Assembly (NCBI GenBank): GCA_016779605.1
Contig: JADHNH010000004.1
Span: 1 to 64,000 of the forward strand
Direction: 5' to 3'
DNA: 64,000 nucleotides
From: Nevskia sp.
GTDB lineage: Bacteria > Pseudomonadota > Gammaproteobacteria > Nevskiales > Nevskiaceae
The position numbers were made by a program, and so were the translations under genes. This document shows positions 18,186 through 24,879 of this stretch, piece after piece. The notes under the pieces are model-generated. The model ran no database searches and had not been told where the DNA came from. It was given only the letters and a program-made list of their open reading frames with translations. The first letter of the stretch is position 1, and every line of letters starts with the position of its first letter.

Positions 18186-21100
18186 ATGAGCATCCACGCC
18201 GTCCTCCACCACGAGACGACTTACCGCTACGACCGCCCGGTCGGGCTGTCGCCGCAGATCATCCGCCTGCGGCCGGCGCCGCACGCGCGCACGCCGGTGC
18301 TGTCCTATGCCCTCAAGATCGAGCCGGCCGGGCATTTCATCAACTGGCAGCAGGACGCCTTCAGCAACTGGCTGGCGCGCGCGGTGTTCCCGGACAAGGT
18401 CGAGGAGTTCAAGGTGACCGTGGACCTGGTCGCGGACCTGGCGATCTGGAACCCGTTCGACTTCTTCGTCGAGGGCTACGGCGAAAATTTCCCCTTCACC
18501 TACGCCGACGACCTCAAGGAGGACCTCAAGCCCTACATGCGCGCCGCCCCGCCCGGGCCGGCCCTGCGCGCCCTGCTGGACAGCATCGACCTGGCGCCGC
18601 GCCGCAGCATCGACTTCCTGGTCGAGCTCAACCAGCGGCTGCAGCGGCAGATCGCCTACCTGATCCGCATGGAGCCCGGCGTGCAGACGCCGGAAGTGAC
18701 CCTGACCAACGGCTCCGGCTCCTGCCGCGACTCCGGCTGGCTACTGGTGCAGATCCTGCGCAACCTCGGCCTGGCCGCGCGCTTCGTGTCGGGCTACCTG
18801 ATCCAGCTCACGCCGGACGTCAAGTCGCTCGACGGCCCTTCGGGCACCGACCACGACTTCACCGACCTGCACGCCTGGTGCGAGGTCTACCTGCCGGGCG
18901 CCGGCTGGGTCGGCCTGGACCCCACCTCCGGACTGCTCGCCGGCGAAGGCCACATCCCGCTGTGCGCCACCCCCGAGCCGTCGAGCGCCGCGCCCATCAC
19001 CGGCAGCGTGGACGAGTGCGAAGTCACGTTCGGCCACGACATGTACGTCAAGCGGCTCTACGAGTCGCCGCGCGTGACCAAGCCCTACACCGATCAGCAG
19101 TGGCGCGAGATCGACGTGCTCGGCTACGCGGTGGACGCGCGCCTGAAGGCCGGCGACGTGCGCCTGACCATGGGCGGCGAGCCTACCTTCATATCCATCG
19201 ACGACATGCAGGGCGCCGAATGGAACACCGCGGCCGTCGGCCCGACCAAGCAGGGCCTGGCCGACAAGCTGGTGCGGCGCCTGCGCGAGCGCTTCGCCCC
19301 CACCGGGCTGCTCACCTACGGCCAGGGCAAGTGGTACCCCGGCGAATCGCTGCCGCGCTGGGCCTATTCCTGCTATTTCCGCGGCGACGGCAAGCCGCTG
19401 GTGCGCGCCGAGCTGACCGAGGGCGGCAACGGCGCCTCGGTGGATACCGCCCGCGCCCTGGCGCGCGGCATCGCCCAGCGCCTGGAAGTGGCGCCGGCCA
19501 ACGTCTTGCCCGCGTACGAGGACGCTTTCTACTACCTGCACCGCGAGCGCCAGCTGCCCGACAACGTGCTGCCGGCGGACAACAAGCTCAAGGATCCCGA
19601 AGAGCGCGCCCGCATCGCGCGCGTGTTCGAGCGCGGCCTGGACGTGCCGCGCGGCTACGCGCTGCCGATCCAGCGCTGGCAGTCGCGCGCCTGGATCTCC
19701 GAGCGCTGGAGCTTCCGCCAGGGCCGGCTGTTCCTGATCCCCGGCGACTCGCCGATCGGCTACCGCCTGCCGCTGGACGCCCTGCCCTGGCTGCCGGCGG
19801 GCACGGTGCCGCAGGTCATCCCCTACGACCCGTTCGCGCCGCGCGAGCCGCTGCCCGACCAGCCCGACCTGCGGCGCCAGCCGTTCATGCAGGCGCCGAC
19901 CACGCCGGGCGAGGAGCACATCCGCGAGCAGCGCCGCCGCGAGCGGCTGCAGAAGCTGATCGCCGAGCGCGAGCAGCCGCCGCCGCAGCGCCGCGGCGCC
20001 TACCTGGAAGGCGGCAACGTGCGCACCGCCCTGACGGTAGAGCCGCGCGAGGGGTACCTGTGCATCTTCATGCCGCCGGTGGCGGCGATCGAGGATTACG
20101 TCGACCTGCTGGCGGCGGTGGAGGACACCGCGGCGGAGCTCGACGTGCCGGTGCGCATCGAGGGCTACCCGCCGCCGGCCGATCCGCGCGTGAACGTGTT
20201 CCGCATCACTCCGGACCCGGGCGTGATCGAGGTCAACATCCATCCCGCCCACGGCTGGGAGGAACTGCGCGAGAACACCCTGACCTTGTACGAGGAGGCG
20301 CGGCTGGCGCGCCTGGGCACGGAGAAGTTCCTGATCGACGGCCGCGCGGTCGGCACCGGCGGCGGCAACCATTTCGTGCTGGGCGGCGCCACCCCGGCCG
20401 ACTCGCCGTTCCTGCGGCGGCCGGACCTGCTGGGCTCGCTGCTGCGCTACTGGCAGAACCACCCGGCGCTGTCGTATTTCTTCTCCGGCCTGTTCATCGG
20501 CGCCACCTCGCAGCACCCGCGCGTGGACGAGGCGCAGGATTCCACCCTGTACGAGCTGGAGATCGCGCTGTCGCAGCTGCCGCCGCCCGGGCGCGGCGTG
20601 CCGCTGTGGATGGTCGACCGCACCCTGCGCAACCTGCTGGTGGACCTGTCGGGCAACACCCACCGCACCGAGATCAGCATCGACAAGCTGTACTCGCCGG
20701 ACGGCCCCACCGGGCGCCTGGGCCTGGTCGAATTCCGCGCCTTCGAGATGCCGCCGCACCCGCGCATGAGCCTGACCCAGCAGCTGCTGCTGCGCGCACT
20801 GGTGTCGTGGTTCTGGGAGCGCCCGTACACGCGGCCGCTGGTGCGCTGGGGCACGCAGCTGCACGACCGCTTCATGCTGCCGCATTACGTGTGGGCCGAC
20901 CTGCGCGAGGTGCTGGCCGACCTGCGCGGCTTCGGCTATGCCTTCTCCGACGACTGGTTCGCGCCGCATTTCGAGTTCCGCTTCCCGCGCCACGGCGCCG
21001 TGCAGTACGGCGACGTCGAGATCGAGTTGCGCCATGCCCTGGAGCCCTGGCCGGTGCTGGGCGAGGAAGCGGCGGCGGGCGGCACCACGCGCTACGTCGA

Positions 21101-21530
21101 CTCCTCGCTGGAGCGCCTGCAGGTGCGCGTCACCGGCATGACGCCGGGCCGGCACTTCGTCACCGTGCGCGGCCGCCGCGTGCCGCTGGCGCCTACCGGC
21201 GTGCACGGCGAGATGGTCGGCGGCGTGCGCTACCGCGCCTGGCACCCGGCCTCGGCGCTGCATCCGGGCATCGGCATCCACACGCCGCTGGTGTTCGACC
21301 TTTACGACGCCTGGAACCGGCGCGCGGTGGCCGGCTGCACCTACCACGTGGCGCATCCCGCCGGCCGCAACTACGACACCTTCCCGGTCAACGCCTACGA
21401 GGCGGAAGCGCGGCGGCTGGCGCGCTTCGAGCCGTTCGGCCATACGCCCTCGCCCTACTGGCCGCCGGAGGAGCCCGCCAACCCCGACTACCCGCACACG
21501 CTGGACCTGCGCCGGCCGGTCATGGGATGA
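18186..21530 (+). CDS. Transglutaminase-like protein with DUF2126 C-terminus
   Basis: The 1114-residue protein has three parts. First is a bacterial transglutaminase N-terminal beta domain (AVLHHETTYRYDRPVGLSPQ). Next is a papain-like transglutaminase core with Cys180 (GSGSCRDSGWL), a His-Ala-Trp motif (DLHAWCEVYLPG) and Asp in LDPTSGLLAGEGHIPL. Last is a very long DUF2126 region from about residue 300 (RLTMGGEPTFIS, GQGKWYPGE, GGNHFVLGG, MPPHPRMSL). Family members often sit next to circularly permuted ATP-grasp and alpha-E proteins and are thought to make or modify a peptide; none of those partners is visible here. No signal peptide. Start at ATG 18186; the open frame further upstream has no coding character. 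The substrate is unknown. Confidence 0.92.
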   Translation: MSIHAVLHHETTYRYDRPVGLSPQIIRLRPAPHARTPVLSYALKIEPAGHFINWQQDAFSNWLARAVFPDKVEEFKVTVDLVADLAIWNPFDFFVEGYGENFPFTYADDLKEDLKPYMRAAPPGPALRALLDSIDLAPRRSIDFLVELNQRLQRQIAYLIRMEPGVQTPEVTLTNGSGSCRDSGWLLVQILRNLGLAARFVSGYLIQLTPDVKSLDGPSGTDHDFTDLHAWCEVYLPGAGWVGLDPTSGLLAGEGHIPLCATPEPSSAAPITGSVDECEVTFGHDMYVKRLYESPRVTKPYTDQQWREIDVLGYAVDARLKAGDVRLTMGGEPTFISIDDMQGAEWNTAAVGPTKQGLADKLVRRLRERFAPTGLLTYGQGKWYPGESLPRWAYSCYFRGDGKPLVRAELTEGGNGASVDTARALARGIAQRLEVAPANVLPAYEDAFYYLHRERQLPDNVLPADNKLKDPEERARIARVFERGLDVPRGYALPIQRWQSRAWISERWSFRQGRLFLIPGDSPIGYRLPLDALPWLPAGTVPQVIPYDPFAPREPLPDQPDLRRQPFMQAPTTPGEEHIREQRRRERLQKLIAEREQPPPQRRGAYLEGGNVRTALTVEPREGYLCIFMPPVAAIEDYVDLLAAVEDTAAELDVPVRIEGYPPPADPRVNVFRITPDPGVIEVNIHPAHGWEELRENTLTLYEEARLARLGTEKFLIDGRAVGTGGGNHFVLGGATPADSPFLRRPDLLGSLLRYWQNHPALSYFFSGLFIGATSQHPRVDEAQDSTLYELEIALSQLPPPGRGVPLWMVDRTLRNLLVDLSGNTHRTEISIDKLYSPDGPTGRLGLVEFRAFEMPPHPRMSLTQQLLLRALVSWFWERPYTRPLVRWGTQLHDRFMLPHYVWADLREVLADLRGFGYAFSDDWFAPHFEFRFPRHGAVQYGDVEIELRHALEPWPVLGEEAAAGGTTRYVDSSLERLQVRVTGMTPGRHFVTVRGRRVPLAPTGVHGEMVGGVRYRAWHPASALHPGIGIHTPLVFDLYDAWNRRAVAGCTYHVAHPAGRNYDTFPVNAYEAEARRLARFEPFGHTPSPYWPPEEPANPDYPHTLDLRRPVMG

Positions 21531-21654
21531 AGGGGCCGGGCGTTCCGGCATCCACGCCGTCGCGCCACGGACGGCGACGATGAGCATGAAGGCGTCCCCG
21601 CGACGCCGCCAGCCGATGGTGGTCTAATTGACCCGGGTCAGGCGGAGCAGGCCA

Positions 21655-22089
21655 ATGAACTTCCGGTCGTCTGCAGGGAACGCTTGCGGGGTGCTGCTGG
21701 CGCTGCTGGCCGGCTGCGTCACGCCGGAATCGCGCGTCAAGGACAACCCGGCCTCGTTCGCCGGCCTGCCGCCCGCCCAGCAGGAACTGGTGCGCAAGGG
21801 CCAGATCGCCCTGGGCATGCCGGAAGTCGCGGTGAAGATCGCGTTGGGCGAACCCGACCGCATCACCGAGCATACCGACGCCCAGGGTGTGCAGCACGTC
21901 TGGCATTACACCGAAAGCGTCGCCACCGCGCCGGCCATCACCTACCCCTACGTCTACGGCCCCTGGGGCTTCGGCTCCTGGGGCCCGATGTTCGACACCT
22001 ATCCCTCGTACGTCGAACGCGACCGCATGCGCGTGATCTTCGTCGACGGCCGGGTCAGCGCGATCGAGCGGGAGATGAACCGCTACTGA
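21655..22089 (+). CDS. Small lipoprotein, possibly SmpA/BamE-like fold
   Basis: The 144-residue precursor has a type II signal peptide with lipobox LLAGC, so the mature lipid-anchored protein would start at that Cys (about residue 20). The mature part includes KGQIALGMPEVAVKIALGEPD, a pattern seen in SmpA/BamE/OmlA-like and BLIP-like domains (helix pair, then 'lG.P'). A Pro/Tyr/Gly-rich stretch (TYPYVYGPWGFGSWG) follows. Fold assignment is tentative and function unknown. The start at 21655 is preceded by GGCGGAG; an earlier ATG at 21628 would spoil the signal peptide. Confidence 0.8.
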   Translation: MNFRSSAGNACGVLLALLAGCVTPESRVKDNPASFAGLPPAQQELVRKGQIALGMPEVAVKIALGEPDRITEHTDAQGVQHVWHYTESVATAPAITYPYVYGPWGFGSWGPMFDTYPSYVERDRMRVIFVDGRVSAIEREMNRY

Positions 22090-22146
22090 AGTATCGGCAG
22101 GCGTGTCTTGGCGCGCCGCTTTCGTCGCCGACCCGTTCGCACCAAG

Positions 22147-22152
22147 GATAAT
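22147..22152 (+). promoter_or_regulatory. Candidate -10 box upstream of the toxin-antitoxin genes
   Basis: GATAAT in the context AAGGATAATGAGG lies about 55 bp upstream of the operator palindrome and 116 bp upstream of the antitoxin start. A promoter inside or next to the palindrome is an alternative. Confidence 0.25.
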
Positions 22153-22204
22153 GAGGCGAGCGCGGCCGCTGTGCTCAACATCCCGTTCCGGCAGACCGAT
22201 AGGT

Positions 22205-22233
22205 GATGGCATTTTATGTCATTTTATGCCATC
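22205..22233. promoter_or_regulatory. Inverted-repeat operator of the ParD/ParE-type pair
   Basis: GATGGCAT (22205-22212) and ATGCCATC (22226-22233) form a perfect 8-bp inverted repeat around a 13-bp AT-rich spacer. The spacer region also contains the tandem repeat ATTTTATG (22211 and 22221). It sits 35 bp ahead of the antitoxin gene, where ribbon-helix-helix antitoxins bind to autorepress their operon. The stretch is clearly AT-richer than its surroundings. Confidence 0.6.
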
Positions 22234-22267
22234 TTTGGATTGGGATCGCAGCCCGGAGCCCGCCACA

Positions 22268-22528
22268 ATGCAAAGCATGAACATTTCCCTCCCCGAGCCC
22301 CTCAAGCAATTCGTGGACGGACAGATTGCAACCGGCCGCTACAGCAGTGTCAGCGAGTACGTTCGCGAACTGATCCGCGAGGACGAGAAACGCAAGGCCG
22401 AAGAAAAGCTCGAGTCCCTGCTTCTCGAAGGATTGCGCGGCGACGAATCGGAATTCAGCCGGGCAGACTGGGATGCCATTCGCAAGCAGGCAGTCGCCAG
22501 GGTCCGGGCCCGGAAGAAACAGAGCTGA
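22268..22528 (+). CDS. ParD-like ribbon-helix-helix antitoxin
   Basis: Type II antitoxin expected to neutralise the toxin encoded immediately downstream and to repress the operon. The N-terminal MNISLPEPLKQFVDGQIA and SVSEYVRELIREDEKRK are characteristic of ParD/CC2985-type ribbon-helix-helix proteins. The charged C-terminal half is the likely toxin-binding part. Start at ATG 22268 is supported by GGAG nine bases upstream and gives 86 residues; an ATG at 22277 gives 83. The last base of its TGA is the first base of the toxin ATG. Confidence 0.92.
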   Translation: MQSMNISLPEPLKQFVDGQIATGRYSSVSEYVRELIREDEKRKAEEKLESLLLEGLRGDESEFSRADWDAIRKQAVARVRARKKQS

Positions 22529-22848
22529 TGCCGGCAGTACGCGTTCGCGCCTCGGCACGGCGTGATCTCGTTGAGCATTACGTGTACCTGGCGGAAAACG
22601 CCGGGTCGAACGTCGCCGATCGTTTCCTGGCCAATTCCGAAGCAAGTTTTGGCGATCTTGCGCTGCAGCCGGGGATTGGCAGCCCCCTGTTGTTGCGCTC
22701 GCCTGAACTGGCAGGCATGCGAAAGTGGCGAGTGCAGGAGTTCGAAAAATTCCTGATTTTTTACCTGCCGCGCCACGACGGCGTGTCGATCGTGCGCGTA
22801 CTGCACGCAGCACAGGACTGGTGGCGCTTTTTCGGCATGGCGACGTGA
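22528..22848 (+). CDS. ParE/RelE-superfamily toxin
   Basis: The 106-residue protein has the ParE-type fold signature: VRVRASARRDLVEHYVYLAE at the N-terminus, an Arg-rich core (GMRKWRVQEFEKFLIFY) and VSIVRVLHAAQDWWRFF at the C-terminus. The last is the usual 'i.RVLH..rd' ending. ParE proteins inhibit DNA gyrase, whereas RelE members cleave mRNA; the partner antitoxin is ParD-like, so ParE is favoured. It overlaps the antitoxin stop by one base, implying translational coupling. Confidence 0.9.
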   Translation: MPAVRVRASARRDLVEHYVYLAENAGSNVADRFLANSEASFGDLALQPGIGSPLLLRSPELAGMRKWRVQEFEKFLIFYLPRHDGVSIVRVLHAAQDWWRFFGMAT

Positions 22849-22911
22849 GACGGAAGGTATCTACTGGATCTTGTGCGGCCGCCCACCCACCGTCAATCGC
22901 CGGCATCCGCT

Positions 22912-22917
22912 TACAAT
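22912..22917 (+). promoter_or_regulatory. Candidate -10 box giving a possibly leaderless mRNA
   Basis: TACAAT ends seven bases before the ATG at 22925, so the transcript would begin at or next to the start codon. No ribosome-binding site is visible in between. Confidence 0.35.
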
Positions 22918-22924
22918 TTCCGCA

Positions 22925-23560
22925 ATGACCGCCCAAGTCCCCGACGTCGTCGTCTACCGCGGCGCCACGGAATCGATTGCGGGCATCGCCGGCAGCGGCC
23001 TGTTCGACCCGCGCGGGCTGGGGCTGCCGCTGCAGGCGATCTCCAGCGCCTGCTGGCGCGGGTTCCACTGCGAATACGCGGTGGCGGACGGCGCCCTGTT
23101 CCTGCGCCGGCTCAACCTGGGCCTGAGCGACGAAGCCGTGGAGCGGATGGCGCAGGGCGCGACCGCGGCGCCGTTCGGGCGCCTGCCGCAACGCTACACC
23201 GAGCGCATCCGCGTGCTGCGCGGAGACGACTGGGTGGACGAGGACTGGCATTCGCCGGACTACCGCATCGACGGATTGCGCGAGCCGGTGGCGTTCAGCG
23301 GCGGGCTGCTGCTGGGCACCGATTTCATCGACGAGACCTACATCCACCTGGGTTTCCACGCGCCCTGTCAGTTCGGCACGGTGCACGAGCTGATCTTCGC
23401 CGCCGGCCGCCTGGTGGCCGAGCATGACCGCTCGCCGCAGATGAAAGACCTGCGCCGCTTCATGGAAAGGCGCCTGCAGTACGCCGGAGCGGCGGCCGGC
23501 GGCAAGCTGGCGGCGCGCCTGCGTGGCGTCTTCTCGCTCGAATACCGCCCGCCGGGCTGA
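22925..23560 (+). CDS. Hypothetical protein, 211 aa
   Basis: I do not recognise this protein. It has no signal peptide or membrane helix and contains a Trp/Tyr/Asp-rich middle (VLRGDDWVDEDWHSPDYRIDG). Its second half looks structured (FSGGLLLGTDFIDETYIHLGF, TVHELIFAAGRLVAEHDRS). A basic C-terminal tail follows. Coding character is good throughout. It follows the toxin gene by 77 bp with its own -10 candidate, and precedes a thiolase. No function is offered. Confidence 0.75.
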   Translation: MTAQVPDVVVYRGATESIAGIAGSGLFDPRGLGLPLQAISSACWRGFHCEYAVADGALFLRRLNLGLSDEAVERMAQGATAAPFGRLPQRYTERIRVLRGDDWVDEDWHSPDYRIDGLREPVAFSGGLLLGTDFIDETYIHLGFHAPCQFGTVHELIFAAGRLVAEHDRSPQMKDLRRFMERRLQYAGAAAGGKLAARLRGVFSLEYRPPG

Positions 23561-23650
23561 TCCGCCGGAACGGCACCGGGGAATGCCGGTGCAGACGCCA
23601 TCGCCGTTTTGCGCGACAATTGTGCAAGTCCACTGAATCCGGATTCACAA

Positions 23651-24847
23651 ATGTCCACGCAAACCTCGCAGGATCCCGTCGTCATCGCCGCCGTCGCGCG
23701 CACGCCCATGGGCGGCATGCTCGGCGTGCTGTCGCCCTTCGCCGCGCACCAGCTCGGCAGCGTGGCGATCAAGGCCGCGGTGCAGCGCGCCGGCATCCAG
23801 CCCGAGGATGTCGAGGAAGTCATCATGGGCAACGTGCTGATGGCCGGCCAGGGCCAGGCGCCGGCGCGCCAGGCGGCGCTCGGCGCCGGGCTGCCGCTGG
23901 GCGTGGGCTGCACCACCATCAACAAGATGTGCGGCAGCGGCCTGAAGGCGGTGATGCTGGCCAACGACCTGATGCGCGCCGGCACCAACCGCGTGATGGT
24001 CGCCGGCGGCATGGAAAGCATGACCAACGCCCCCTACCTGCTGGCCAAGGCGCGCGGCGGCTACCGCTATGGCCACGGCGAGCTGCTGGACCACATGGCG
24101 CTCGACGGCCTGGAAGACGCCTACGAGAAGCGCACCGCCATGGGCGTGTACGCCGAGCGCACCGCCGAGAAGTACGGCTTCAGCCGCGCGCAGCAGGACG
24201 AATTCGCCATCGCCTCGCTCGCGCGCGCGCAGAAAGCCGGCGCCGACGGCAGCTTCGCCTTCGAGATCACGCCGGTGGTGGCGCAGGGCAAGACCGGCAG
24301 CGAGGAAATCACGCGTGACGAGCAGCCGGCCAAGGGCAAGCCGGAAAAGATCCCCACGCTGAAGCCGGCGTTCAAGAAGGACGGCACGGTGACCGCCGCC
24401 AACTCCAGTTCGATCTCCGACGGCGCCGCCGCCATCGTGCTGATGCCGCAGAGCGAAGCTGCGCGGCGCGGCATCGCGCCGCTGGCGCGCATCCTTGGCC
24501 ATTCGCAGCATGCGCGCGCGCCGGGCGAGTTCACCGTGGCGCCGGTGCACGCCATCGCCAAGCTGCTCGACAAGCTCGGCTGGAAGGCCGCCGACGTGGA
24601 CCTGTGGGAAATCAACGAGGCCTTCGCCGTGGTGACCATGGCGGCGATGAAAGAGCACAAGCTGCCGCACGACCGCGTCAACATCCACGGCGGCGCCTGC
24701 GCGCTCGGCCACCCGATCGGCGCTTCCGGCGCGCGCATCCTGGCCACCCTGGTGGGCGGCTTGCGCAAGACCGGCGGCAGGAAGGGCATTGCCACCCTGT
24801 GCATCGGCGGCGGCGAGGCGGTGGCCCTGGCGATCGAAATGGCCTGA
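23651..24847 (+). CDS. Acetyl-CoA acetyltransferase (thiolase)
   Basis: Thiolase that condenses or cleaves acyl-CoA, probably acetoacetyl-CoA. The 398 residues are typical. The nucleophilic Cys lies in INKMCGSGLKAVM (about residue 95), the His in NIHGGACALGHPIGASGAR, and the second catalytic Cys in LCIGGGEA. AtoB/PhaA-type biosynthetic or degradative thiolases look alike, and neighbours do not decide between ketone-body, PHB and fatty-acid roles. Start at ATG 23651; no clear ribosome-binding site. Confidence 0.93.
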   Translation: MSTQTSQDPVVIAAVARTPMGGMLGVLSPFAAHQLGSVAIKAAVQRAGIQPEDVEEVIMGNVLMAGQGQAPARQAALGAGLPLGVGCTTINKMCGSGLKAVMLANDLMRAGTNRVMVAGGMESMTNAPYLLAKARGGYRYGHGELLDHMALDGLEDAYEKRTAMGVYAERTAEKYGFSRAQQDEFAIASLARAQKAGADGSFAFEITPVVAQGKTGSEEITRDEQPAKGKPEKIPTLKPAFKKDGTVTAANSSSISDGAAAIVLMPQSEAARRGIAPLARILGHSQHARAPGEFTVAPVHAIAKLLDKLGWKAADVDLWEINEAFAVVTMAAMKEHKLPHDRVNIHGGACALGHPIGASGARILATLVGGLRKTGGRKGIATLCIGGGEAVALAIEMA

Positions 24848-24879
24848 CCCGGCCGGGCGCGCGCCGCGCCCGGCTTGGA

